From Gonapodya prolifera JEL478 (lineage: Eukaryota > Monoblepharomycota > Monoblepharidomycetes > Monoblepharidales > Gonapodyaceae), in contig KQ965731.1 of NCBI GenBank assembly GCA_001574975.1, positions 310,001 through 374,000 of the forward strand: a stretch of 64,000 nt of DNA, given 5' to 3'. Position numbers and translations under genes: made by a program. The notes under the pieces were generated by a model, which had not been told where the DNA came from, ran no database searches, and worked only from the letters and a program-made list of their open reading frames with translations. Positions 49,091-63,730 of this stretch are shown here, in pieces. Within the stretch, counting starts at the first letter, position 1. Each line of letters opens with the position of its first letter.

Positions 49091-52000
49091 ATGTCGGAAA
49101 GGCGGGACACCTACTTCGACCTGTCTGCGTTTCTGCCCGGCGGAGGGGCAAGTGCCGGGACGAAGGGCGATGGGAAGAAGGACGCGAAGGACACCGGCGC
49201 GGGGGGAGACTCGGGCGACAACTGGATGCGCGCAAAGGTGCCCATGTCTTTTGGCGGGGGCGGAGGGTCCTGGTCGGTGAGTGGTCGGCGCGGGATGGGG
49301 GATGGGGGGAGGGGGGGAGAGAGACGGAACGAACGAGGCGAAGCGGATTGAAGTGGAGTCGAGCCCCGCGAGCGCAGCGAGCCCGAGGCCTAAGCGCGCA
49401 GCGCTGACCGAGGAGTCTGCCGGAGGCGAGTGCCGCGCGAAGCGGCATGTGCAGATTCAAGACAGAAGTTGCTGGGTGCCTGCAAATGAGCGACTGCGGG
49501 GTCCATCAAGGCGTGGAGACGCCGATTTTGCGTTCCTTTAGTCCTAAGCTAAGTATTCTTCCCCCTCCAGTTCAGCGCCACTGCCAAATCTTCCCCCACC
49601 GTCACCAACCCTCCTTCAGCACCTCCCTCTGCTCCCGCTCCCGCCCCGTCTCCCGACCCATCCCCCGCCCCACCAAAGAAACCCTCTGGTCCCCAGCGCA
49701 CCGCTCCCGGCGACGCGGTGCGCGCTGCCACCGTCTCTTCGGATTCTACAGCAGGACCAACACGCATACCTGGCCCGACGCGGACTCCTGGACCCACCCG
49801 CACTCCGGGCCCTTCTCGCGCCCCGGGTCCTCGTCGACCTATGACTCCCCCCGGCGACGACGAACCCGACGTGGAGCCATCGCCTCCGCCTTCCCATCAA
49901 CCCTCCAACGGTGGTGGTCCTGCCCGCGAGGACGACGACGACGACGCGCCCGACGTGGGTCCGGTACCTACAGCCAGCAATGGGAGTGGCGGCGGTGGGG
50001 CGAATTCGGACTCCGACTTGGACTCGGATGAGGATGGGGAGGATGAAGATGCGGATGTGGATGCTGAGGACGGTCCCATCCCACCACCCGTGGAGTCGGA
50101 AGCGGCCTTGCGGCATCACACAAAGGTGAGTGTGGTGTAAGGCGCGATGTGGCGCGTAAGAGGTGTTGCGTACATTGGAATCATATGGACCACCATATCG
50201 GTTCGACATGTTCAGTGTAGTTGCTAACTCTTCCCGTCCCATCACTTTCACTCCCGCAGCTCGTGTCTGCCCTTAGCATAGACCCCTCGGGCGCGCGATT
50301 TGTCACGGGCTCGTACGATTACAACGTAAACATCCACGACTTTGCCGGCATGGACGCGCGGCTGAGGCCGTTCAGGTCATTCGAGGGCGTCGAAGGGTGT
50401 CCGGTGCGTTGGCTTGCGAGTCTCGCGTGTGTCGGGGGAACAGTCGTGCTGACCTTGTGGCTCGCTTATCTTTCCTTTCCTTTCCAATTTCCACACCCAC
50501 CCGACACGCCCTCTGTTCCCCCACAATAAAACATTGGGTGCCGGACGCACGCCCAGGTCCGTGACTTGGCGTGGTCGATATCGGGCGACAGGTTCCTGAT
50601 GGCGACCACGGCGTTTTTCCCCAAACTGTTCGATAGGGACGGCAACATGGTGTGAGTTTGTCTCGTGGTTCGCGCGACGTTTGAGATTCTAACTGCGCTG
50701 TTCCTACACCTCAACCCCACCGCCACGCATCCACACAATACCAACCGCACCAGCGAAGAATTTATCAAAGGCGACCAATACCTCGTGGACCCAAAACGGA
50801 CCAAAGGGCACACGGCGCCACTGAGCTCCATCTCATGGCACCCGACGGACCGCAACCGCTTCCTCACGGCAGCAGGGGACTCGACGGTACGGATCTGGGA
50901 CGTGACCAACAAGCGGTCCCACCTCGAGGTCATCCCGCTCAAGTCGCGCCGGCGGGGCACGTCGGGCGCGCAGAGCAGCGCCGGGGTGCGCACCGCCGTC
51001 ACGGCCGCGAGGTTCTCCAGGGACGCGTCCAAGATTGCGTGCATTGCGCAGGATGGGGCCCTGCGGGTTTATTCCGCAAAGGGTCCCTTTGTGAACCCCA
51101 CCGTGACCTGGGACGAGGCGCACGAACCCGGGACGGAGACGGCGGGGCTGCTGTGGCGGGCCGACGATAAGTCGATTGTGACGAGGGGGTACGACGGCAT
51201 GGTCAAGATTTGGGACCTGAGGGCGACAAAGGGACCTGTGGCAGCCCGGGGTGGGTTCTCCGCGATGGCGCCGGAGTCTGACGTGTGTCTCAGTCCGGAC
51301 GAGAGGCTCATTGTGGTCGGAACGGCCGGGGAGCGTGGCGGTGGCGGGCGGAAGGCGGAGCCCGCCGCCCTGGTGTTTTTGGACGCGCAGGACCTCTCCG
51401 TGCGCAAGGTGGCCGAGGTTGTGGCGGGGGGCAACATCACGTCGGACATTCCCGCGGGCGTCGTGCGGGTCACGTGGCACCCGAGGCTGAATCAAGTGTT
51501 TTGTTCGACAGGGGGTGGGGATGTTGGAGTTCGCGTGTTTTACGGCAAGGGGTCCATGCGTGGGGCACTGCAGTCGGTCGGGAGGGCGGTCAGGAAAAAG
51601 AGGGTGGACGAGATGGAGGGCTTGCTCATGGGGTGGGTATGCGGTTGTTGGTTCCACAAGTGCCCTTTCTTGACTTATCTCGGTTGAATGGCAGGCCGAT
51701 CCTCACCCCGGCAGCTACTCTGCGTGGTGAAGTGACGAGTGTGAAGCGGAAGCGGGAGAAGGACCACGCGACGCGGTTGGCCGTGAGAAAGCCTGGTGCG
51801 TTGTTTTGGTTTTCAGACCTCTTGGTTTCCACTGAATACTGAACAATCCGTACTTGCTTTCTGCCGTGTTACAGAGGCGCCGGCGACTGGGCAGGGCAAG
51901 GCTGGAAAGATCGGTTACTCACTGCACGAACAGCTTCTCAAACCGTACATCAAGCAGGACCTTCGCCGCCTCGACGATCCCCGGGAAGCCTTTTTGCGGC

Positions 52001-52167
52001 ACGCGGAGGAGGCTGAACAGAACCCGACATTCATTGCGCCTGCGTATAGCAAGACGCAACCGAAACCCGTGTTCGATTATCAGGCGCTGGAAGACGAAGA
52101 ACACGAGTCGAAGCGAAGAGCCGTCGAGGAGGGGGAGAAAGCAAAGGCGGAGGGTAGATCGGGTTAA
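49091..52167 (+). CDS. WDR70: WD40-repeat protein WDR70 (GAD-1 family)
   Basis: Nuclear WD40 protein linked to DNA-damage response and transcription (CRL4 partner in animals and fission yeast). Start at 49091 (MSERRDTYFDLSAFLPGG) with MSFGGGGGSW before the first intron (49277-49570, 294 nt), which contains a hairpin repeat cluster. Exon 2 is Pro/Ser-rich then strongly acidic (DDDDDAPD, EDGEDEDADVD). WD repeats follow: VSALSIDPSGARFVTGSYDY, VRDLAWSISGDRFL, APLSSISWHPTDRNRFLTAA with STVRIWDV, TAARFSRDASKIACIAQDG, TAGLLWRADDKSIVTRGYDG with MVKIWDL, and VTWHPRLNQVFCSTGGGD. The family-specific end is DPREAFLRHAEEAEQNP then APAYSKTQPKPVFDYQ. Stop at 52165. The acidic linker is normal; the proline-rich N-terminal exon is longer than usual. 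Confidence 0.93.
49325..49450. repeat. GNA-triloop hairpin repeat cluster C (in WDR70 intron 1)
   Basis: Contains GCGAAGC at 49338-49344 and 49437-49443, GCGCAGC at 49372-49378 and 49396-49402, CCGGAGG at 49420-49426, and CGAGGCCTAAGCGCG (49384-49398), which is identical to 8157-8171. Entirely inside the 294-nt intron. Confidence 0.85.
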
Positions 52168-52269
52168 GGAGTGACGGAAATCGGGAGCGAATTGGACTCT
52201 CGCAGTAGTGTAACGACTATTTTAGCACAAAATTTCACACATGGCACAACAATGTCTTATCGGCGTGAG

Positions 52270-54576
<2,307 letters not shown>

Positions 54577-54969
54577 GCGGTGGGCGAGAAAGGTTAGGGG
54601 GAAAGGAAGAGCGGAAAGAGGGGGAAAGACAGAGCGGATGGAGCGGATTGCGATTCCCCGAATCTACCGCCGGGGCCCGAAGAGGCAAACTGAGAGAGGC
54701 ATTGAATTCTGCCAGGCATCTTTTTACGCAGAGTAGGAGTATGTATAGTACAAATTTACATCCACGCTTGGTGACAACGTGGGCCGCGACAGCAGGCCAG
54801 ACTCGGCGCAAAAACGCAATGGACCTCAGACTCAGAAGGCAGCAGGCAAACCAAAATTAAACGTGCGAACATTCCACAGTTCCATTGTTGCTAAGAAACA
54901 AGAACCAAAGACATCTTTTGCATCACAATTCCCCCCTTCTGTCTTCCTCAACCTCCCCACCATCACTCA

Positions 54970-57938
54970 TCACGACGCAAACAAATTCCTCCCTCCCTTC
55001 TCCCTCTCCCTCTCTGCCTTCTCCTTGCTCCGTTCCGCAGCCTCCCTCTCTCTCGCTTGCACCGCATACCTCCTCACAAGCTCTGCGCACCGCGTTTTCC
55101 CCTGCGCCTCCGCCATCGCCGCAGCGTCCAGACCGTGCTCTGTCATGCTAAAGGGCGACACGCCGCCCCCGCCACGGGTTGGCGCGTCGAGGAGGATCTT
55201 GCAGGCGCGGTCGTGGCCTGGGGGTGAGGGATCGTTATCAGAATGCAGAGTCGAGGCTAGCCCAAGACCCGGTAGCGCCGACCGAGGCTGTCCGCCCGAA
55301 GCAAAATGCACCGCGAAGCGTATTCCTCCACCGGAGGCGAATGATCTGCGCGGAGCGCGAATGATACAGCGCACAGCGCAAATTCCCACCGGAGCCGAGT
55401 GATCCATAAAGCAAATACTCCGCGAAGCACAAATACTCTCGCGAAGCGAGCCACGAGGCCCAAGCACGAAGCGCTGACCGAGACGACTGTCCCACGTGGA
55501 GCGTATTCCTCCCCCGGAGGCCAGTGATCCGCGTAGCAAAAACTCCGCGAAGCGAGACGTACGCCGGAGGGCGTATCCACCAGGAAGCGGAATAATCTTG
55601 CGGAGCGTACCGAGACGTCCGCCGGAGGCGAATCACTCGCGGAGCGATATCGATTGCACACGTACAACTCCCATGTGTTTCCCATCCGAGGCCGTTGCCG
55701 TGGCTTCATCGGACGTCCGACCCCAATTTTTTTCCCAGGCAATCTATAGTTTTACAGACCAAACGCACCTGCCAAGCACGCGATCATTAAGCTAGTGTAC
55801 GTCTTGCCCTGCCCGCACTTATCGGTCGGCTTTGCCCCGCGGCGGAGGAGCGTCTGGAGCACTACGGGGCTGCACACGGGGGAGGAGAGGAACCGGTCGA
55901 GTGGGGTGTAACCTGAACCACGCGAACGAAAGGGTGGGCGAATGTATTACATCCAAATCGCGCAAGCAAGAAAACGCGTGAGTTGATTGTACGACACCCG
56001 AACCACCACGCACTCCCTCCACTCACCTCTCCGATCCTCTCTCGCTACGTCCGCGCCGCAATTCAACATCTCCTCGACGATATCTTTCCCCTGGACGTTC
56101 TCCCCGGCGTTCTCGAGCGCGCAGTTGAGCGGGGTGGACCCGGCGTTGTCGGTGTGCTGGAGAAGGTCGCCGCGGATCGCCGAGCAGGAAGGGTGTCGCA
56201 GGAGAAGCCGGACGAGAGGGAGGTGGAGGGACGTCGCGGCGAGCATGAGAGGGGATTTCCCGCCTTTCATGGGGGAACGGACGACGGTTGATGTCAAAAA
56301 GCGACATGTCGAATGTTCGCGTGAAAAAAATGTATCGTAAAGCGGAGATCCAATTCTTCAAGCACGCACTCTTGCTTGCCGCAATCGGGCTGGCTCCACT
56401 GTCGAGCAACCACCTCGCCACATCTTCCTTCCCCAAATGACACGAACTCATCAAGAGCGTTCGGCCGTATCGATCGCGGATCTAGAAAAGGTCAAGACAC
56501 GGCACGGCACGGTCATAAATGCAGCTCAATCTGCTCTTGCTCTTGCTCTGCTGCAGAGGTTCAACGTACTTCGGTGTCAAATGTGTCGCCCATCACGGAC
56601 GCCAATTCCTGCGCGAGTCTGAGGTCTCCCTCGGCAACCGCGGTACATAGTTGATCGGCGAGGCGCGAATTGGCAGGCTGTGAGGCTTAAAGGGATGAAG
56701 TAGAGCACAAGTCAGAAGGAATGGAGGGAACGAATCACACAAGAAATTCCGATCATAATTGGCCATGCTGTCACTGCTGCTTTCCAAGGCAGCATCAGCA
56801 TAACCTCCAACATTGCTGTTTTTACCTCCAACACAATTCGTTTCCGCTTGTTCCACGTACCTCCCACAGCAACTTCAATTTCGCTTTCCCCCTCCGCGAG
56901 TCCCGTGATCCCAATCTTCCACCCATCCGTAGTCTCTCCCGGGGGACCTCTGACGCGTAAGCGAAAGCTGTACACCGTGCCTGGGAGCAACCCCGATGCG
57001 AGAAAGAACGACGCGCGACCGGTGTAGATGGTGAGCCAGGCGGAGTGCGGGTCGGAGGACGTCGAGAGCGTGTTGGGCAGTGATGGCGGGTTCGTGTCAA
57101 ACGAGGGTTGTGAGACGTCGCCTAAATTGTCTGACGTGTCGGTCCGCGAGATGGAACTCGAGTCAGCGTCGGAATTGAAAGACAATCCCGTGTCGGAGTT
57201 GACGGGCGTGGTGACGGCTGTTGGCTCTGTTCGGGAGAGTTGGTAGGCAAAGTTTGGCGGCAATGGACACTCGGACGCTTGTGGCGATTGCTTCAGCTTT
57301 GTACCAGGTGGACCCCATTGAAGTTCCACCGTTGATTGTCCGACGAGGCCGACTCTCAGACGAGGAATTTTCGCAAGAGATGTCGAGCTCAAGTTATCAT
57401 TGAGTTGCGTAGATTCATTTTCATTTGACGGCTCAGAGTCCGCCTGACTGCCTGCTATGGGCGAGACAGTGCCAGGTGCCGGCAACGACGGCAGCCGCAC
57501 AAACTCCGGATCAATCAATGTTTTTTCCGACGTTGGAGTAGGAGCAATCGCGGAATTCGGTTGTCGCACAGACCGTGCGCGTGGTGGAGGCTGTGACGAC
57601 CCGAACGATGCTGAAACGGAAACCCTTGGGCGATCCTGTGATGATGTAGCGGGCATGTGAGGGGCAGAGGTGTTGTCCAATCGAGTGTTGTACAATGTTG
57701 AGCCCGCGACACCATTGTCAACAGGTGGCGCTCGCTCCCTGTCTTCCTCCTTTTCTCGCTTTTCCACATCCTGCTCTCGCGCAGATGCGCGTCTGCTTAT
57801 CGAAGGTACAGGCGGCTGTCCGAAGCTACCGATTGGACCGTTGATGGGCGTCAAATGAGTGGGTGGAACAACTGGACGTGATCCATGGAGGTTTGATGGT
57901 GAAGCTGGAACTGATTTTCGCCGGGGTGTCTGCTGCAT
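54970..57938 (-). CDS. FANK1: FANK1-like fibronectin III and ankyrin-repeat protein
   Basis: FN3 domain followed by ankyrin repeats, the architecture of FANK1, a protein of flagellated cells in animals (testis). Start at 57938 (MQQTPRRKSVPASPSN), then a long Ser/Pro disordered part. The FN3 part is LRVGLVGQSTVELQWGPPG ... ASGLLPGTVYSFRLRVRGP. Ankyrin units: LADQLCTAVAEGDLRLAQEL, DRYGRTLLMSSCHLGKED, GKSPLMLAATSLHLPLVRLL, NAGSTPLNCALENAGENV, TSLMIACLAGHDRACKILL. The C-terminus is a Glu/Lys/Arg helix, stop at 54970. The last intron (55218-55768, 551 nt) is about ten times the local norm and is filled with hairpin repeats. The disordered N-terminus and a gap between FN3 and ankyrin exons (56.3-56.7 kb) leave some exon borders open. 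Confidence 0.75.
55258..55652. repeat. GNA-triloop hairpin repeat cluster D (in last intron of FANK1-like gene)
   Basis: Largest cluster, about 395 nt. GCGAAGC at 55313, 55422, 55441 and 55547; GCGGAGC at 55350, 55600 and 55639; GCGTAGC at 55531; CCGGAGG at 55331, 55514, 55564 and 55622. Longer stems occur, such as CTCGC-GAA-GCGAG (55438-55450). CCGCCGGAGGCGAAT (55619-55633) is identical to cluster A, and ACGAGGCCCAAGCACGAAGC (from 55453) is a variant of the A/C unit. Confidence 0.9.
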
Positions 57939-58480
57939 CCTGGTAGGAGATGGGAGATGGGAGATGAGATGAGTTTTTAGGCAAAATGAAATTGAACTTT
58001 ACTTTGATTGAACCTCCCCCCAGCCCCGGTCTCTGGCCATTGTCCGAAACAATGCTAACGAGCGCTTCATGAAACGCAGCTGTGTCAAAAGACCTTCAAA
58101 AGAAAATCGGACGGGACGGATGTATTTCGCGACGATAAATAATGTGAATAAGGCAGGCTGTAGCTAACGTAGTACTGACAAACTCACTCCAAAAGAAGTA
58201 CGACAGTGCTAAGGAGGTATGTACTGCCGCAGTCCGCTCGGGCCATGGCTCAGCGTCCCTCGAGCTCCGTATCAGAGGTTGCTTTGAGCGTGAAACAATG
58301 TTGTGTGGTGGTCCGGGATGGCGGACTTCCAAGAGGAAGAGATGTGTAGATGTAATTGTAGTGGGTCGACGCCCATGAGACACAGAAATAGGTGACACCA
58401 TCCCTCGCAGCTTGCCCACGCCCCACCATCATCTCAGTATGCTGTCCACCTCAGATATGTAAGATTTTTCTCCTTCACTT
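57939..58480. other. Upstream region of FANK1-like gene, no supported gene
   Basis: Normal CpG content like the rest of the left part. Small minus-strand frames near 58.1-58.43 kb have no recognisable domain. CpG depletion begins at its right end. Confidence 0.4.
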
Positions 58481-60991
58481 CGGGTTCCATCATTGAATGA
58501 ATAATACAATGGACTTTGGTCAAGCTCTCCTTCCACTTCCAGGTAGCATTTGGTTGGCAAGGTCTGTCTCATGCCATCAATTCTGGTTCTCAAATTTCAA
58601 CCACATCACTACATTACTGATCACTTGTATGTACCTTCATGAGTAGAACTGGAGTCTCCCTTTATGCTGATGCTTAGAGCAGGAGAACTAATTTAAACAA
58701 GTGGGCCATATAATCTGGTAAGCTCACTTTCTTGCAGTCTGTTCATCATCTTTCCTTGTTTGGCCTGTTTTGGGTGACAAGCACCTGTTACAACTGTCTC
58801 CTAAGCCCCCAACACTGTGGTAGAACTGGTACTCAGTCAGCCTCCTGGGCTCTGTCCAAAGGATAAGTATCAGTGTGGTACTAGAGAGGTGCAGACAGAG
58901 AGAGGTGCAAGTAGTGAGGTTATGATGTATTGGTCTAGCTAAATGAGGCATTGCAAGCAAATATAAGTCTACGTTTTGGCTACCCTAATTGCCCCATCCT
59001 ACCCAAAAGACTTACCAGTGGACTAGCCTTGCAAGCGTTAGTTCCACTACAACACTATTAATTATTTAATTACATTGAGGACATTAAGTTTTCACCCTGA
59101 ATTCTCTATTGCACCTTTTGGGGACATCTTGTTTGATTGATAACTGGGAAAGTGGGAGAATTTGGGTTCCCCAATTGTGACTGGCAGATTTAAATTCCCC
59201 AGCTAAAACTCTTGCTTGACAAAAGGGATTATGATATCATGTTACACATTCTCTTGATTTTGAAACAAAACAAACAAAAAAATCTGAAAAGCACAGGTAC
59301 AGTATTTACTGTTTTGCCACTTGCTGTTGTAGCAACATTTGTTCTAGTTTTGGGACCAGAAGTTGGAGTGCCTTGGCATCAGTGTGCATCCAGAGAGAAT
59401 GAGGAAAATCCCCATTACTGCTTCCTCTTGAGTTCTCACATGAAAATTGTTTGAGATTATCATAAGTTGCATATCTCAAAAATTCCACCTGCAGGTGTGC
59501 ATCTGGACGGCTAAAAAGCAGAGACAAATGTTTCACCAATATCACTACAGCAGTTCCAGAAAAGGTTGTCCAATGCTGACTGGCTGCAGTTTTTTTTAAA
59601 TTGAAGTCCCAAATTATTCCTGTCCCTTCCTGCACTGAAAGGCCCCCAAATCTCACGTCTCCAACCTTCCACCAACTTATTGCAGACAGCCCAGGGGGTA
59701 CGAGACCACAGATGGGGTTGGGGGAATTTTGACAATTTTTGGAGAAAAAAAGGCTCCAATCAGGGCAGTGGACAACCTTTCACAAAACAGCTGTGACATT
59801 GGTTGGCTAGCAATCTTATTTGTTCAGTTGATTTTTATGATCTTTCTATGATGTGCAGCAATTGAATTGAATTGAGACTTTTTCTGTGCTGTATTCAATT
59901 TCCACATCACCAAATTATGCTGCAACTTCAGAGCTTTGCATTTGATTGCAGCAAGCATATCACCATTAGCATCACATGTCAATAAATTGGATGGAAAAAG
60001 AGAAAAGAGGTTATTCCTGATTTACAGAATGAGAGAAAATATAAAGAGGATTCTTGATAAGGCGTTGAACCAAGTTGGAAAACAAGCTTAATTATTTCCA
60101 TTCCTTCTTTTCTGAAGAAGGCACAGCAGGTGTTAAACCATTCTCATCAACTCACCCCCTTGTTTGTGTGGCTGTGACAAACATTCTCATGTTTGAGAAC
60201 CACTCCATTTTGTCCTGCACCACATTGAAAAGAAAATTCCACTAGAGCATTGACTTATTGACTCACTCCTTGAAGCTAAAAGATCTTTTTGGCTGTGGCT
60301 ATACACAGACTAGTCCAGATAAAGGGGTTTGTCACTACTATGTACTTTGCACCAAATAATTAATATGTGATCATTAATTTGGATGGAAAGTGATTTCTAA
60401 CACTAAAAATACCACAACTCTTAAATTGTCAGCAAGTGTCAAAAAAAACTATAAATTGTACCAACCATTTAAACATTATGGACAGAATTTGGAGCTAATT
60501 GTCATGACACAGTATTTAATTGTTTACTTTATGAGTTGGGAATGTTGACTCTTGTCCCAAACTAATTTTGCAATCCTCTTTGAGTGGGGGGCAACAATTG
60601 TTTATAGAGAAAAATTTCTAGAAAATTTTGAAACCATCACCAATGACTCCATTTTTAAAGGTTTGCATCCAGTGGGTTGCATACAAGCCAAGCCAAGCCC
60701 ATTCTACTTGACTCTGGTCAGAGTGCTCACCCCCTTTTGGAAACCTACACCAATACTTTTTAAATACTTGTCTTGCTTTGTCAACCTTATGAAATAGAGG
60801 TGAGATAAGTAAAGGCTCTGGTCAGCACTGCCTCCCCCCCCCCTGGCTGCTCCACCAACACTGCAGTCACTTGTTCTGGTCAAGGGCAAATAGAAAGCTA
60901 CCCATAAGCCAACACCCTTTGAAATATATGTTTCAATGGGAAAGTCTGTCTTGGGCCACATGAAAATGACCACATTTTTTGTTGTGCTGGA

Positions 60992-61500
60992 TTATTGGGT
61001 GGTGGGGACAGAAATTGTGGTGTTCTGATCAATTGAGGGCTGGCCAAACTTTTTCTTGGCCCATGCCACACCTGCAGTATCACTAAATAACTTGTATGAA
61101 CTATGGGCTGGGATGTTATGTAAATTTGTGACCATCAACTGCTCTCGTCCCATTGCTGGACAGGTAAAAGGAGTTTTTGAATCTGTCTCTGCTCCATCAT
61201 CATGGAGACTCTTGGGATTTGACTTCAAAGTGTCAAACACTGAGATGTCACTATGCCCTCCTTGTTTGTGAGGAATTCAATGGATTCTGCTTGATGGACA
61301 CCACTGCCTGGGATTGTAATAAATATTTCAGTGCCAGCACTTTCTCTACTAGCTGCTAGGGGTGTTCTGGACTGGAGCATTAAAGAGCTTTTTTTTTGCC
61401 ATGTTTTGCCATTCAGGACAGACTGCGGAGTGCTTGCAGGGTTTGGGGGCAAGAGCAAGAGCAAAATCCATCCACTCCACACGCATGTCACATTTCACTT
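60992..61500 (-). pseudogene. Possible decayed hAT-type transposase fragment
   Basis: Minus-strand reading gives LMVTNLHNIPAHSSYKLFSD followed by WAKKKFGQPSID, which resembles the hAT dimerisation region (IPA-x-S ... FSDAG ... K-x-R ... LSID). Frames are interrupted, and the upstream piece (FITIPGSGVHQAESIEFLTN) is not recognisable. The match is to a short motif only. Confidence 0.3.
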
Positions 61501-63164
61501 TTACACTAAATCATGCAGTGTAGGTGAACACAATAGAAGACTCAAAATATGAGTTGGAGTTGTAGTAGCAAGGAACTGGTTGTGCACATTGAAAAACCTG
61601 TGGTCAACCACCTTTCCCTTGTAAAAAGACAGCAATCATGCTCCTTCCACTGCAAGGATGTCATGGAAGCCATTGCAGCGCAATGCTGCAATGGTGCAAT
61701 GGATATTTGGGCTGACAGAGATGGATTTTGCAGGAACAACCAACTTTGATTCCGCAACACCAACACCATTCAAGTATGCAATTTATGTTATTGTAAACCA
61801 AAAATTCAAATTTATTCTACTCAACAAGGTTAGTTTTTACCTGGATCTCTCTCATATTGTTGAAATTGTTGTAGATATTGTACACTACCATAAATAAATG
61901 CTGTAAAACAGCCAAAAGACATTGGGCTTGTCGGCTTGCCAAGCCAAGCCCAAAACCCTCTGTCATGCCAGAGCCAAGCTTTGAACCAATCAAAACGTAG
62001 CCTGGACTTGGCTTGACTGGTGCTTGGCTCAAGGGCTCAGCAAGTTGACTCAACTTGTGTCCAACCCTTGTTGTGCCCTGTCTGCAAGGCAAAGATGCAA
62101 AACACAGATGCTGTTGCCAGATGGACTTAAAAAATAATAATGATGATTAACTTGATTCTAGTTTTTTTTTGACTGCTTGGAGAGGAAAATATTCACTTGT
62201 TAGAGCATCTGATGCCTTGAAATGGAGGTTAAGTAATCCCCATAAATCTCACTCAAAGTTTTACGTGGCCACTGATATAATGCAAAAACAAGCAATCGTT
62301 TCAACTGAGGAATTTGAAGTTTTGCCCCCTTTGGTGCATTACAAATATTCTTGAACTTCAGTTTTTTGGATGAAATAGTAAAATTTTAGTTATACGTTTG
62401 TTTAGGTGCAATCCCTGTTGGCAGACTATCACCAATGGATTGTACAGCGCTTATCAGAAATGGCCTCAGTTTTCAACTGCAACTGCATCTTAGTCAACAC
62501 ACCGCAGTTCAAAGCTTCTTCTGTGTATGGTGTGAGCTCCTCACCAATCATATTTGGTGGTCTCTCCTTCTTAATTAAGGGGACAGGAGCACAGTGTGTG
62601 TTCAGTGTTCCCATCCTGGACAGACAGGACGAGAACCGCTGGAGAGTTACGCCCATCTATCTAGGACTCAGTCTTTCCACAATCTAACAGGATGTGTTGC
62701 TTCAAGTGGGACTGTCTCCCTTGGCCAAAAAACGAGCACCTAAATATTTGAAACATCAAAAGAGATCTCCAATTTCTCTCAATTCTTCAAAACCATGAAA
62801 ACATTGAAAAGATGAAATCTAGAGAAATATTTCACATGTACCTTTTGCAAATTTATGCTTGGCTAAAAAGCATTGGGGCACTCAAAATTACATCAGCTTG
62901 ATATCAACACATCATAGACTTAATCTGAGCCTGCAGCAGAATAATAAAGAGTTTTATATGTTTTTACCAAGAGGAATAGCAGAATTTTTCTATGGAAAGG
63001 TTGACTGATAATTTATCTGAAGAAACCTCTACATGGATTAGTGAGAAGTGCACTTGCAGTGACTTGAAAGAAATTGATGGGAAAGAGATGCAAAACCCAG
63101 TTTTCATGCAGGATTTCAATCTGAAAAGTTGGAAGAAAGATCTGCAAAAAATCAAAGCAGATAC

Positions 63165-63510
63165 ACTTTAAGAATTCTGGAAGCATTTGGCAAAATGGAA
63201 GGTATTCCTAAGAATACCATTGAATTTTAGCCAATGAATGGAAGTAATTTAGCAATCAAAACCAGAGAATATGGATCCTGAATACATAAAAAGTTACCAT
63301 ACAGGCAATTTTGTAATATGCTTTGGTTGGCAGAAGGAACTCAACAAGAAATGCTTCTTAAGCTTCAAGCATATTGGCATGTTATCAGACAAATTTGGTC
63401 CTGAGAACTGGATGCAAGCTAAACACCTATTTGGATATCTTTGTGGAGCATTGATTATGGAATTATGTATGCCTCCAGATACTGTGCTTGCAAGGGGAGT
63501 GTTGCTCAGG
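63165..63510 (+). pseudogene. Ty1/copia reverse transcriptase C-terminal remnant
   Basis: Frameshifted and stop-broken reading shows the copia order: SRYTLRILEAFGKMEG (like RYIxxILxRFGM), then PMN, KLPYRQFCNMLWLAEGT (like LPYRQAVGSLMWLAEGT), LSDKFGPENWMQAKHLFGYL in another frame, and SIDYGIMYA. These are the tail of the RT domain just before RNase H. At least two frame changes and several stops show the copy is dead. Confidence 0.8.
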
Positions 63511-63730
63511 ATAAGAAATCAAGTATGAAAGGAAGAAGATTAATGTATGGAGGGGATTATTTACATTTATGGCAACCTCAACTTCTCAACTCATCTTCAA
63601 AAAAGTTTTATTTGTGCATGATAAATTTAAATCCACAAGGAGTGTGTATCCAACAATGCATACACAATCAATACATGCTACCCGACCTAGGGGTGCTCCG
63701 TGAGACCTGTGTGCTGCAGGACCACGATCA

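Noticed and set aside
55258-55652. CRISPR array
   Set aside because: Repeats are variable, very short and self-complementary with no regular spacers, and the genome is eukaryotic.
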